Shown: piece by piece, positions 27,257 through 36,060 of the stretch | How the letters are laid out: each line of letters starts with the position of its first letter | Position numbering within the stretch: the first letter of the stretch is position 1 | From: Bradyrhizobium jicamae | GTDB lineage: Bacteria; Pseudomonadota; Alphaproteobacteria; Rhizobiales; Xanthobacteraceae | Reading direction: 5' to 3' | Assembly (NCBI RefSeq): GCF_018130695.1 | Contig: NZ_JAFCJX010000035.1 | Location: 1-64,000, forward strand | Length of the DNA: 64,000 bases | Notes under the pieces: generated by a model | What the model saw: the letters and a program-made list of their open reading frames with translations, nothing else | Databases searched by the model: none | Told to the model about the DNA's origin: nothing | Program-made: the position numbers and the translations under genes

Positions 27257-28726
27257 ATGACAGGCCTCCGGCTCTCGGCTGCGCCGGCGCTCGTCTGCGC
27301 CACACTGATGCTGTCGGCCTGCGGCAATCTCGGCAGCCGGTTCGAGACCGCAGCTCCCACAACGCCGACCGCCCCCACCGCCAAGCCCAACCGCGTCGTG
27401 CAGCAGACGCCGGCCAGCGAGCGCGAGCATGAGCGCATCCTCGCCTCCTACGGCGGCGCCTATGACGATCCCCGGCTCGAGCAGCTGATCAGCAAGACCG
27501 TCGAGCGGCTGGTCGCGGCCTCCGACCGTCCCGACCAGGCCTACAAGGTCACGATCCTCAATTCCGGTGCGGTGAATGCCTTCGCGCTGCCGACCGGCCA
27601 GCTCTATGTCACGCGCGGCCTGATCGCGCTGGCCAGCGACACCTCCGAATTGTCGTCGGTGCTCAGCCACGAGATGGCGCATGTGCTGGCCAAGCACGCC
27701 TCGATCCGCGAGGACCAGGCGCGGCAGGCCGCGGTGGTGACGCGCGTCGTCACCGACATGAGCAACGATCCCGATCTCACCGCGCTGGCGCTGGCGAAGA
27801 CCAAGCTGACGATGGCGAGCTTCTCGCGGCAGCAGGAGTTCGAGGCCGACGGCATCGGCATCGGCCTCGCGGCGCGCGCGCATTTCGATCCCTATGGTGC
27901 CGCACGCTTCCTCACCGCGATGGAGCGCAATGCGGCGCTGAGGGTCGGCAAGACCGCGCTCGATCCGCGCGCGCAGGATTTCACTTCCTCGCATCCGGCG
28001 ACCCCCGAGCGCATCCAGAACGCGCAGGCGACCGCGCGGCAATACACCTCGCCGGAAAGCACCGAGCGCGACCGCGAGGCGTATCTGGCCGCGATCGACA
28101 ACATCGTCTATGGCGAGGATCCGAGCGAAGGTTTCGTCCGCGGCCGGCGTTTCCTGCATCCCAAGCTCGGCTTCACCTTCCAGGCACCCGACACGTTCAC
28201 GCTCGACAACACCGCGCAGGCGGTGATCGGCGTCCGCGAGGGCGGTACGCAGGCGATGCGCTTCGACGTGGTGCGCGTCCCGGCCGAGCAGTCGCTCGGC
28301 GAGTACCTCAATTCCGGCTGGATGGAAGGCGTCGACAAGTCGTCGACCGAGGACATCACCATCAACGGCTTCCCGGCCGCATCGGCCACCGCGCGCGGCG
28401 ACCAGTGGCAGTTCAAGGTCTACGCGCTGCGCTTCGGCACCGACGTCTACCGCTTCATCTTCGCGGCCAAGCAGAAGAGCACCGAGAGCGAGCGCAACGC
28501 GCGCGAGACCGTCAACTCGTTCCGCCGCCTGACACTGGAAGAGATCCAGGCCGCGCGCCCCTTGCGCATCAAGGTCATCAACGTGCAGCCCGGCGACACC
28601 GTGGAATCGCTCTCCCACCGCATGGCCGGCGTCGATCACCCGACCGAGCGCTTCCGCATGCTCAACGGCCTCGAGGCCCACGCGCAGGTCAAGCCGCGTG
28701 ATCGCGTCAAGATCGTGGTGGATTGA
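27257..28726 (+). CDS. M48-family zinc metalloprotease lipoprotein
   Basis: A 489-residue protein with a lipoprotein signal (LVCATLMLSAC, lipidated Cys 22). The M48 protease domain follows, with the zinc site HEMAH at residues 138-142 and the third ligand Glu in EFEAD near 196. A C-terminal segment from about 430 looks like a LysM-type fold (INVQPGDTVESLSHRM). The domain order matches BepA-like proteases that check outer-membrane protein assembly. ATG at 27257 is chosen because it places the lipobox correctly. It acts at the inner face of the outer membrane if that analogy holds. Confidence 0.9.
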   Translation: MTGLRLSAAPALVCATLMLSACGNLGSRFETAAPTTPTAPTAKPNRVVQQTPASEREHERILASYGGAYDDPRLEQLISKTVERLVAASDRPDQAYKVTILNSGAVNAFALPTGQLYVTRGLIALASDTSELSSVLSHEMAHVLAKHASIREDQARQAAVVTRVVTDMSNDPDLTALALAKTKLTMASFSRQQEFEADGIGIGLAARAHFDPYGAARFLTAMERNAALRVGKTALDPRAQDFTSSHPATPERIQNAQATARQYTSPESTERDREAYLAAIDNIVYGEDPSEGFVRGRRFLHPKLGFTFQAPDTFTLDNTAQAVIGVREGGTQAMRFDVVRVPAEQSLGEYLNSGWMEGVDKSSTEDITINGFPAASATARGDQWQFKVYALRFGTDVYRFIFAAKQKSTESERNARETVNSFRRLTLEEIQAARPLRIKVINVQPGDTVESLSHRMAGVDHPTERFRMLNGLEAHAQVKPRDRVKIVVD

Positions 28727-28751
28727 TCTTACCGCCTCCCCACCGGTCTTT

Positions 28752-28857
28752 CCCCTCATCCTGAGGAGCTTGCGCAGCAAGCGTCTCGAAGGACGAGGCC
28801 ACCAGCCGGGCCACATGGTTCGAGACGGCGCAAGGGGCGCCTCCTCACCATGAGGGG
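28752..28857. repeat. inverted repeat (CCCCTCATCCTGAGGAGC type)
   Basis: CCCCTCATCCTGAGGAG...GCGTCTCGAA is mirrored by TTCGAGACG...CTCCTCACCATGAGGGG. It lies between the convergent protease and cytochrome genes and may limit read-through between them. Confidence 0.88.
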
Positions 28858-28879
28858 ATGGATTACTCACGCCGCGCGA

Positions 28880-29275
28880 CTACTTCGCCTTCTCCTTCAA
28901 GAACGCGATGATATCCGCGCGATCCTGCGGGCTCTCGACGTCGAAGAACATCTTCGTCCCCGGCACCAGCTTCTCCGGATCAGTCAGCCATTTGTCGAGG
29001 TTCTCCTCGTTCCAGACGATGTTCGAGTTCTTCAGCTCCGGCGAATAATCGTAGCCCGGCGCCTTGCCGGCGAGGCGGCCGAATACACCCTTGTGGGCGG
29101 GGCCGGCGCCGTTCTCCTGGATCGAATGGCAGGCGCCGCAATCCTTGTAGAGCCTTGCGCCGCGCGTGGCGTCGCCCGCCGCGTGGGCGCTGGTCGCGGC
29201 CAGCATGAGGGCGGCCGCGGCAAGGGCATTTGCGCACGGCGATGCGGCGCGGCGGGCGATCGATTGCAGTTTCAT
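28880..29275 (-). CDS. class I cytochrome c
   Basis: A 131-residue periplasmic monohaem cytochrome c. The signal peptide ends at AHA (about residue 32), the haem-binding motif CGACH is at 46-50, and the sixth ligand is Met 109 in PGTKMFF. These are features of the c2/c550 group. ATG at 29275 is used because AGGAG stands seven bases upstream; the frame extends further without support. It carries electrons between periplasmic or membrane complexes. The quinol oxidase genes 2 kb away do not need a cytochrome c, so a direct link is unlikely. Confidence 0.93.
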   Translation of the reverse strand: MKLQSIARRAASPCANALAAAALMLAATSAHAAGDATRGARLYKDCGACHSIQENGAGPAHKGVFGRLAGKAPGYDYSPELKNSNIVWNEENLDKWLTDPEKLVPGTKMFFDVESPQDRADIIAFLKEKAK

Positions 29276-29354
29276 GACTCTGCTCCTGTTGGCTCTGCGC
29301 AACGGGAGCGGTCGTGGGCCGGGATTATTCCCGCAACCGGCGGGGTAAGGCGCG

Positions 29355-30662
29355 TTAGCCCTCAGCCTCGCGCAAGCCACTGAGCCACAGCGCCAGCAGC
29401 GTCCACACCGCGCCGGACAGCAGATACGCGCCGGCCGAGATCAGGCCGAACTGCGTGGCCAGCAGCAGCGCGGCGAGCGGCGCGAAGCCGGCGCCGAACA
29501 GCCAGGCGAAATCCGAGGTCAGTGCGGAGGCCGTATAGCGATAGGTGCGCGCAAAGCTGGAGGCGATCGCGCCCGAGGACTGGCCGAAGGACAGGCCGAG
29601 CAGGATAAAGCCGAGCACCATGTACACGGTCTCACCGAGCGCGCCGGCATCGAGCAGCTGCGGTGCAAAGCCGCTATAGACCGCGATCGCGATCGCCGAG
29701 CCCAGCAACAGCGATTTGCGCCCCACCCGGTCGGCGATCATGCCGGAGGCCACGATCGCGGCGACACCAACGGCGGCGCCGACCATCTCGATGATCAGGA
29801 AGCGCACCGGGCTTTCCCTGGTGTACAGGAACACCCAGGACAGCGGGAACACCGTGACCATGTGAAACAGCGCAAAGCTCGCCAGCGGCGCGAAGGCGCC
29901 GAGCAGGATGTGGCGGCCCTCGCGTCCGACCGTCTCCATCACCGGCGCCGGCTGCAAATCGCGGCTCTCGAACAAATCGGCATATTCCGGCGTTGCCACC
30001 ATGCGCAGCCGCGCGAACAGCGCCACCACGTTGATCGCGAACGCGACGAAGAACGGATAGCGCCAGCCCCAGTCGAAGAAATCCTGCGCCGAGAGATTGC
30101 CGGCAAAGAACGCGAACAGTGCGCTCGCCACGATCAGCCCGAGCGGCGCGCCGAGCTGCGGGATCATCGCATACCAGCCGCGATGCTGCGGCGGCGCGTT
30201 CAGCGCCAGCAGCGAGGCCATGCCGTCCCACGCGCCGCCCCACGCAATGCCTTGCGCCGCGCGCGCAGCGGCGAGCAGCCAGATCGCGGCGACGCCGATC
30301 TCGCTATAGCCGGGCAGGAACGCGATCGCGACCGTGGAGGTGCCCAACAAAAACAGCGCGATGATTAGCTTGGCACTCTTCCCGTAGCGGCGGTCGACCG
30401 CCATGAAGATCACGGTGCCGAGCGGACGCGCGACGAAGGCCAGCGCGAACAGCCCGAAGGAGAGCAGCGTGCCGGTCAGCTCGTTGACGAACGGAAACAC
30501 CAGCCGCGGGAACACGATCACCGAGGCGATCGCGTAGACGAAGAAGTCGAAGAATTCCGAGGTGCGGCCAATGATGACGCCGATGGCGATCTCGCCGGGC
30601 TTGGCTTGCCCGTGCTTGGCCGTCTCGGGGAGTCCGTGAGTCATTGCAGGGGCCTGCGCCAT
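29355..30662 (-). CDS. MFS transporter (metabolite:H+ symporter, ShiA/ProP-like)
   Basis: About 435 residues with twelve predicted membrane segments. The MHS-type signatures are EFFDFFVYAIASVIVFP in helix 1 and a loop like RPLGTVIFMAVDRRYGKSAK between helices 2 and 3. RVGRKSLLLGSA marks the second-half equivalent. The family imports dicarboxylates, shikimate, betaines or aromatic acids with protons. The start is uncertain: ATG at 30662 or 30644, or GTG at 30674, none with a strong ribosome site. It is divergent from the cyo operon. Confidence 0.88.
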   Translation of the reverse strand: MAQAPAMTHGLPETAKHGQAKPGEIAIGVIIGRTSEFFDFFVYAIASVIVFPRLVFPFVNELTGTLLSFGLFALAFVARPLGTVIFMAVDRRYGKSAKLIIALFLLGTSTVAIAFLPGYSEIGVAAIWLLAAARAAQGIAWGGAWDGMASLLALNAPPQHRGWYAMIPQLGAPLGLIVASALFAFFAGNLSAQDFFDWGWRYPFFVAFAINVVALFARLRMVATPEYADLFESRDLQPAPVMETVGREGRHILLGAFAPLASFALFHMVTVFPLSWVFLYTRESPVRFLIIEMVGAAVGVAAIVASGMIADRVGRKSLLLGSAIAIAVYSGFAPQLLDAGALGETVYMVLGFILLGLSFGQSSGAIASSFARTYRYTASALTSDFAWLFGAGFAPLAALLLATQFGLISAGAYLLSGAVWTLLALWLSGLREAEG

Positions 30663-30773
30663 CGCCAATCGCACCGTAAAATCATTGATCTGATCGACCG
30701 CAAGCCGGGGTCTGGCAGGCGGTCCCGAGTCTATTCTTGGCGTCTATCCTTGGCCTCCCATCCCGCAGTGCAA

Positions 30774-30794
30774 CATTGGACAAATTGTCCAATG
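30774..30794. promoter_or_regulatory. 21-bp perfect palindrome upstream of cyoA
   Basis: CATTGGACAA-A-TTGTCCAATG: ten-base arms around one central base, 62 bp before the cyoA start and in the divergent space shared with the MFS gene. Its size and symmetry fit a dimeric repressor or activator site. The regulator is not identified, and no one-component regulator gene is adjacent. Confidence 0.7.
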
Positions 30795-30856
30795 GGCGGA
30801 ATGCTGCATCGCAGCTACCCCTTGGTCCACCTGATAAAATTCGATCGGACCAAGCC

Positions 30857-32020
30857 GTGCGCGCATTGAAATTACTGGCATTATTGCCCTTCGCGGCCGC
30901 CCTCGGCGGCTGCGACTTCGTCGTCCTCGCGCCTGCCGGCGACGTCGCCGCCCAGCAGCGCGACCTCGTCGTCATCTCCACCGTGCTGATGCTCCTGATC
31001 GTGCTGCCGGTGATGGCGCTGACCGTACTGTTCGCCTGGCGCTACCGCCAGACCAACACGCAAGCCGCCTACGATCCCGAGTGGGATCACTCCACGGGCC
31101 TCGAGCTCGTGATCTGGTCGGCGCCGCTTCTGATCATCGTCTGCCTGGGCGCGCTGACCTGGATGGGCACCCACCTGCTCGACCCCTACCGCACGCTCGG
31201 CCGCATCGACTCCAACCGCCCGGTCGTGGCCCAGGACGCGCCGCTGAATGTCGAGGTGGTCGCGCTCGATTGGAAGTGGCTGTTCATCTATCCCGATTAC
31301 GGCGTCGCCACCGTCAACGAGCTCGCCGCCCCGGTCGATCGTCCGATCCACTTCCGCATCACGGCTTCCTCCGTGATGAACTCCTTCTACATCCCGGCGC
31401 TCGCGGGCCAGATCTACGCGATGCCGGGCATGGAAACCAAGCTGCACGCGGTCGCCAACAAGCCTGGCTCGTTCAAGGGCTTCTCGGCGAACTACAGCGG
31501 CGCCGGCTTCTCCGGCATGCACTTCACCTTCAAGAGCCTCGCGAGCACCGAGTTCGACGGCTGGATCGCCAATGTCCGCGCCAGCGCCGCCAAGCTGACC
31601 CGTGCCGACTATCTCAAGCTCGAACGCCCTAGCAGCAACGAGCCGGTGCGCAAATACGCCGCCGTCGACAACGATCTCTACAAGGCCATCCTCAACATGT
31701 GCGTCGAAGCCGGCAAGATGTGCATGAGCGAGATGATGGCGATCGACGCCAAGGGCGGGCTCGGCCATCAAGGCCTCAACAACACGCTGCCGCTCACCTA
31801 CGACAAATATGCCCGCCGCGGCGCCCCGCTCGGCCCCGAGCCGACCTATGTCGCCGGCATCTGCAGCGTCGACGAGTTGAAGGGCCGCACCAGCCCGGAC
31901 CTCGCAGCGCCGCTGGACATGACGCCTTTGCGCGGCATCGGCCTCACCCGTCCGCCATTCTCCCCGGCCAATTCCTCGACATCGCTGCTGCTCGGCCAGC
32001 GCCAAAAGTCTGATTCCTGA
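30857..32020 (+). CDS. cyoA: cytochrome bo-type ubiquinol oxidase subunit II
   Basis: A 387-residue lipoprotein subunit. The lipobox is LGGC (Cys 19). Two membrane helices follow (VVISTVLMLLIVLPVMAL and LVIWSAPLLIIVCLGAL), then a periplasmic cupredoxin domain with DWKWLFIYPDYGVATVNEL. The CuA-binding cysteines of cytochrome c oxidases are absent, as expected for a quinol oxidase. A C-terminal extension has an unusual NMCVEAGKMCMSEMMAID segment with two cysteines. GTG at 30857 gives the proper lipoprotein signal. It is the first gene of cyoABCD. Confidence 0.93.
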   Translation: MRALKLLALLPFAAALGGCDFVVLAPAGDVAAQQRDLVVISTVLMLLIVLPVMALTVLFAWRYRQTNTQAAYDPEWDHSTGLELVIWSAPLLIIVCLGALTWMGTHLLDPYRTLGRIDSNRPVVAQDAPLNVEVVALDWKWLFIYPDYGVATVNELAAPVDRPIHFRITASSVMNSFYIPALAGQIYAMPGMETKLHAVANKPGSFKGFSANYSGAGFSGMHFTFKSLASTEFDGWIANVRASAAKLTRADYLKLERPSSNEPVRKYAAVDNDLYKAILNMCVEAGKMCMSEMMAIDAKGGLGHQGLNNTLPLTYDKYARRGAPLGPEPTYVAGICSVDELKGRTSPDLAAPLDMTPLRGIGLTRPPFSPANSSTSLLLGQRQKSDS

Positions 32021-32027
32021 GGTCCGC

Positions 32028-34034
32028 ATGTTCGACAATCCCGCTCTCATCAAGGCGATCTTCGGCCGGCTGACGCTGGAATCGCTGCCGCTGCATGAAC
32101 CGATTGTGGTCGGCACCTTCGCCGTCGTCGCCCTCGGCGGCGTCGCGCTGTTCGGCGCCGTCACCTATTTCAAGCTCTGGGGCTATCTGTGGCGCGAGTG
32201 GTTCACCACCGTCGACCACAAGCGCATCGGCATCATGTACATGATCCTCGGCATCGTGATGCTGCTGCGCGGCTTCGCCGATGCCATCATGATGCGCGGT
32301 CAGCAGATGCTCGCCTTCAACGGCTCCGAAGGCTACCTCAACGCCCATCACTATGATCAGATCTTCACCGCGCACGGCGTGATCATGATCTTCTTCGTCG
32401 CCATGCCGCTGGTGACGGGCCTGATGAACTATGTGGTGCCGCTGCAGATCGGCGCCCGCGACGTCTCCTTCCCCTTCCTCAACAATTTCAGCTTCTGGAT
32501 GACGGTCGGCGGCGCCGTGCTGGTCATGGCCTCGCTGTTCATCGGCGAGTTCGCGCGCACCGGCTGGCTGGCTTATCCGCCGCTGTCGAACCTCGGCTAC
32601 AGTCCCGACGTCGGCGTCGACTATTACATCTGGGCCCTTCAAGTCGCAGGCATCGGCACCACGCTCTCAGGCATCAATTTGATCTGCACCATCGTCAAAT
32701 TGCGGGCGCCGGGCATGACCATGATGAAGATGCCGGTCTTCACCTGGACCTCGCTCTGCACCAACGTCCTGATCGTCGCCTCCTTCCCGGTGCTCACCGT
32801 GGTGCTCGCGCTGCTGTCGCTCGACCGTTACGTCGGCACCAATTTCTTCACCAACGATTTCGGCGGCAGCCCGATGATGTATGTGAACCTGATCTGGATC
32901 TGGGGTCATCCCGAGGTCTACATCCTGGTTCTGCCCGCCTTCGGCATCTTCTCCGAGGTGACCTCGACCTTCTCGGGCAAGCGGCTGTTCGGCTACACCT
33001 CGATGGTCTACGCCACCGTCGTCATCACCATCCTGTCCTACCTGGTCTGGCTGCATCACTTCTTCACGATGGGCTCGGGCGCCAGCGTCAACTCGTTCTT
33101 CGGCATCACCACGATGATCATCTCGATCCCGACGGGGGCGAAGATGTTCAACTGGCTGTTCACGATGTATCGCGGCCGGATCCGCTTCGAATTGCCGATG
33201 ATGTGGACCATCGCCTTCATGCTGACCTTCGTGATCGGCGGCATGACCGGCGTGCTGCTGGCGGTGCCGCCGGCCGACTTCGTGCTGCACAACAGCCTGT
33301 TCCTGGTCGCGCATTTCCACAACGTGATCATCGGCGGCGTGCTGTTCGGCCTGTTCGCCGGCATCGGCTACTGGTTCCCGAAGGCGTTCGGCTTCAGGCT
33401 CGATCCGTTCTGGGGCAAGCTGTCGTTCTGGTTCTGGGTCACGGGCTTCTTCTTCGCCTTCATGCCGCTCTATGTGCTGGGCCTGATGGGCGTGACCCGT
33501 CGCCTGCGCGTGTTCGACGATCCCTCATTGCAGATCTGGTTCATCATCGCGGGCTTCGGCGCCTTCCTGATCCTGCTCGGCATCGGCTGCATGCTGATGC
33601 AGTTCGCGGTGAGCTTCCTGCGCCGCGAGCAGCTGCGCGACGTCACCGGCGATCCCTGGAACGGGCGAACGCTGGAATGGGCGACCTCGTCGCCGCCGCC
33701 GGATTACAACTTCGCCTTCACGCCGGTTGTCTATGACAACGACGCCTGGTTCGACATGAAGCGCCGCGGCTACAGCCGCCCGCTGACCGGCTTCAAGCCG
33801 ATCCACATGCCCAGCAACACCGGCACCGGCATCATCCTCGCCGGGCTTGCCACCGCGATGGGCTTCGCGCTGATCTGGTACATCTGGTGGCTCGCCGCAC
33901 TCTGCGTCATCGGCCTGTTCGTCGTCGCGATCGGCCACACCTTCAACTATCACCGCGACTTCGACATCCCGGCCGACGAGGTGGTGCGGGTCGAAGAGGC
34001 GCGCACGCGCCTGATCGCTGCGGGAGCCAAGTGA
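32028..34034 (+). CDS. cyoB: cytochrome bo-type ubiquinol oxidase subunit I
   Basis: The 668-residue catalytic haem-copper subunit, which reduces oxygen to water and pumps protons. The haem b ligand is in FTAHGVIM, the CuB site is WGHPEVY with WLHHFF, and the haem pair is AHFHNVIIGG. RGFADA and HHYDQIF carry the Arg, Asp, His and Gln that form the ubiquinone site in E. coli CyoB, so quinol rather than cytochrome c is the donor. Starts seven bases after cyoA. No cyoE (haem O synthase) is in the cluster, so the haem type (o or a) is open. Confidence 0.96.
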   Translation: MFDNPALIKAIFGRLTLESLPLHEPIVVGTFAVVALGGVALFGAVTYFKLWGYLWREWFTTVDHKRIGIMYMILGIVMLLRGFADAIMMRGQQMLAFNGSEGYLNAHHYDQIFTAHGVIMIFFVAMPLVTGLMNYVVPLQIGARDVSFPFLNNFSFWMTVGGAVLVMASLFIGEFARTGWLAYPPLSNLGYSPDVGVDYYIWALQVAGIGTTLSGINLICTIVKLRAPGMTMMKMPVFTWTSLCTNVLIVASFPVLTVVLALLSLDRYVGTNFFTNDFGGSPMMYVNLIWIWGHPEVYILVLPAFGIFSEVTSTFSGKRLFGYTSMVYATVVITILSYLVWLHHFFTMGSGASVNSFFGITTMIISIPTGAKMFNWLFTMYRGRIRFELPMMWTIAFMLTFVIGGMTGVLLAVPPADFVLHNSLFLVAHFHNVIIGGVLFGLFAGIGYWFPKAFGFRLDPFWGKLSFWFWVTGFFFAFMPLYVLGLMGVTRRLRVFDDPSLQIWFIIAGFGAFLILLGIGCMLMQFAVSFLRREQLRDVTGDPWNGRTLEWATSSPPPDYNFAFTPVVYDNDAWFDMKRRGYSRPLTGFKPIHMPSNTGTGIILAGLATAMGFALIWYIWWLAALCVIGLFVVAIGHTFNYHRDFDIPADEVVRVEEARTRLIAAGAK

Positions 34035-34678
34035 TGACCGTTCAGACCATGAATATCGCCGCCGGCTCCTCCGAGACCTCGCAGCCGGTCTTCCACGTGC
34101 TCGACGAGCACGCGCATCCCGAAGGCTACAGCACCTCGCTGGGCTTCTGGATCTATCTGATGAGCGACTGCCTGATCTTCGCGATGCTGTTCGCGGTGTT
34201 CGGCGTGCTCGGCGGCAATTACGCCGCCGGCCCCGCGCCGAAGGATCTGTTCGATCTGAAGCTCGTCGCGGTCAACACCTCGATGCTGCTGCTGTCCTCG
34301 ATCACCTATGGCTTCGCCATGCTGACGATGGAGAAGTCGCAAGTACGCGCCACGCAGATGTGGCTCGCGATCACCGGCCTGTTCGGGCTCGCCTTCATCG
34401 GCATCGAGCTCACCGAATTCGCCCACATGATCCATGAGGGCGCCACCCCGCAGCGCAGCGCCTTCCTGTCGTCGTTCTTCACTTTGGTCGGCACCCACGG
34501 CCTGCACGTCTCGTTCGGCCTGGTCTGGCTGGTGACGCTGATGGTGCAGGTCGCGCGTTACGGCCTGATCGAGGCCAACCGCCGCCGGCTGATGTGCCTG
34601 TCGATGTTCTGGCACTTCCTCGACGTCGTCTGGATCGGCGTCTTCACCTTCGTCTATCTGCTGGGAATGCTGCGATGA
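34034..34678 (+). CDS. cyoC: cytochrome bo-type ubiquinol oxidase subunit III
   Basis: A 214-residue membrane subunit with five helices. Typical segments are GFWIYLMSDCLIFAMLFAVF, FGLAFIGIELTEFAHMI and GTHGLHVSFGLVWL. The start ATG shares one base with the cyoB stop (TGATG), so translation is coupled. It stabilises the CyoB core. Confidence 0.95.
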   Translation: MTVQTMNIAAGSSETSQPVFHVLDEHAHPEGYSTSLGFWIYLMSDCLIFAMLFAVFGVLGGNYAAGPAPKDLFDLKLVAVNTSMLLLSSITYGFAMLTMEKSQVRATQMWLAITGLFGLAFIGIELTEFAHMIHEGATPQRSAFLSSFFTLVGTHGLHVSFGLVWLVTLMVQVARYGLIEANRRRLMCLSMFWHFLDVVWIGVFTFVYLLGMLR

Positions 34679-35052
34679 AATCCGACACTCACGCTCTTCA
34701 CGCCGACGCTCACGGCCATGACACGGCGTCCCACGGCACGCTGTCGAGCTATCTGATCGGCTTCGGCCTCTCCGTCGTCCTGACGGCGATCCCTTTCTGG
34801 CTGGTGATGTCAGGCGTCATCGCCAGCAAGGCGGCTACGGCGATCGTGGTCATGCTGTTCGCGGTCGTGCAGATCGTGGTCCACATGATCTACTTCCTGC
34901 ACATGAACACGCGGTCGGAGAATGGCTGGACCATGATGGCGCTGATCTTCACCGTGATCATGGTCGTGATCGCGCTGACGGGATCGCTCTGGGTGATGCA
35001 CCACCTCAACATCAACATGATGCCGGTGCACAATATGAGCCAGATGCCGTGA
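34675..35052 (+). CDS. cyoD: cytochrome bo-type ubiquinol oxidase subunit IV
   Basis: A 125-residue protein with a His-rich N-terminus and three membrane helices (SYLIGFGLSVVLTAIPFWLV; VVMLFAVVQIVVHMIYFLHM; MALIFTVIMVVIALTGSLWV). It overlaps the cyoC stop by four bases (ATGA). The spacing of VQIVVHMIYFLHMN matches CyoD. It helps assemble the CuB site. A GTG start for the SURF1 gene overlaps its stop in turn. Confidence 0.93.
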   Translation: MKSDTHALHADAHGHDTASHGTLSSYLIGFGLSVVLTAIPFWLVMSGVIASKAATAIVVMLFAVVQIVVHMIYFLHMNTRSENGWTMMALIFTVIMVVIALTGSLWVMHHLNINMMPVHNMSQMP

Positions 35053-36035
35053 TCGGTCACCGCGACGGCGGTCCTTCCTCACCTCTCCCGCTTGCGGGGG
35101 AGGTCGACGCGCGCGCAGCGCGTGGCGGGTGGGGGCTCTCTCCGCGCGAAGGCTCTCGCAAGCGGAAACACCCCCACCCCAACCCTCCCCCGCAAGCGGG
35201 AGAGGGGGCGCACTCCCGACGCGGCCACAAGCTCTCTTCCTATTTCCTGCTCGCGCTGGGCATGCTCGGCGTGATCACACTGACGTCGCTCGGCGTCTGG
35301 CAGATCGAGCGGCGGACCTGGAAGCTGGCGCTGATCGAACGGGTCGAGGCGCGCATGCATGCGGCGCCCGTCGCGGTGCCGCCGCCCGCATCCTGGCCGA
35401 CCGTGACGGCAGCCGGCGACGAATATCGCCGCGTGACCGTGAGCGGCCGGTTCCTGCACAGCGACGAAACCCTGGTGCAGGCGGTGACGGACTATGGCCC
35501 GGGCTTCTGGGTGCTGACCCCGCTGCGCGCGGCCGATGGAACCATCATCCTGATCAATCGCGGCTTCGTTCCCCCAGACAAGCGCGATCCCGCGACCCGT
35601 GCCGCCGGCAATCCGGAAGGCCCGGTCGCCGTCACCGGCCTGCTGCGGATCACGGAGCCGAAAGGCGGCTTCCTCCGCGCCAACGATCCCGCCGCCGGCC
35701 GCTGGTACTCGCGCGATGTCGCAGCCATCGCCGCGACGCACGGATTGTCCGGTGTCGCGCCCTTCTTCATCGACGCCGATGCCGCCGCGAATGCCGGCGG
35801 CCTCCCGGTCGGTGGGCTGACCGTGGTGCGGTTTCCCAACAACCACCTGATTTACGCGCTGACATGGTTCGCGATGGCCCTTATGCTGGGCCTCGCACTC
35901 CTGCGCCTCGTCAGCAGGGGCCCGGTCCGCCACGCGGACAAGCGGCGCAGCGCCGTGCGGGGCCTGATGGGTGCGGCGCGCAACCTGTCTCGCACCCCAG
36001 GCCCAGATGCTCGAGCGCACATCGGATCTGCATGA
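35049..36035 (+). CDS. SURF1-family oxidase assembly factor, with a repeat element in frame near its start
   Basis: A 328-residue SURF1 (Shy1) protein that helps insert haem into haem-copper oxidases. TM1 is SSYFLLALGMLGVITLTSLG followed by VWQIERR. Conserved motifs are GFWVLTPL and NRGFVP, and TM2 is near the C-terminus (HLIYALTWFAMALMLGLALL). The GTG at 35049 overlaps the cyoD stop. Residues 12-52 are the translation of a palindromic repeat (PLPLAGEVDARAARGGWG..., ...HPNPPPQAGEG). No other start exists between the repeat and TM1, so the peptide is probably made. Surf1q in the Paracoccus qox operon is a precedent for the gene context. Confidence 0.88.
   Translation: MIGHRDGGPSSPLPLAGEVDARAARGGWGLSPREGSRKRKHPHPNPPPQAGEGAHSRRGHKLSSYFLLALGMLGVITLTSLGVWQIERRTWKLALIERVEARMHAAPVAVPPPASWPTVTAAGDEYRRVTVSGRFLHSDETLVQAVTDYGPGFWVLTPLRAADGTIILINRGFVPPDKRDPATRAAGNPEGPVAVTGLLRITEPKGGFLRANDPAAGRWYSRDVAAIAATHGLSGVAPFFIDADAAANAGGLPVGGLTVVRFPNNHLIYALTWFAMALMLGLALLRLVSRGPVRHADKRRSAVRGLMGAARNLSRTPGPDARAHIGSA
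35082..35203. repeat. palindromic repeat family G, copy inside the SURF1 coding region
   Basis: CCTCTCCCGCTTGCGGGGGAGG is mirrored by CCTCCCCCGCAAGCGGGAGAGG about 100 bp later, with GGGTGGGGG/CCCCCACCCC inside. Related copies at 60893-61042 and 62276-62395 are intergenic. Confidence 0.9.
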
Positions 36036-36060
36036 CGGACAAGACCCGGACGGTGCAGCA

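Noticed and set aside
27197..28870. 557-codon minus-strand open frame opposite the M48 protease gene
   Set aside because: The plus strand carries the HExxH zinc site and a lipobox; the opposite frame has no domain and the composition expected of an antisense frame in GC-rich DNA.
35082..35203. Repeat inside the SURF1 gene as evidence that the gene starts later
   Set aside because: No ATG, GTG or TTG in frame lies between the repeat and the first membrane helix; the first ATG after it would cut that helix.
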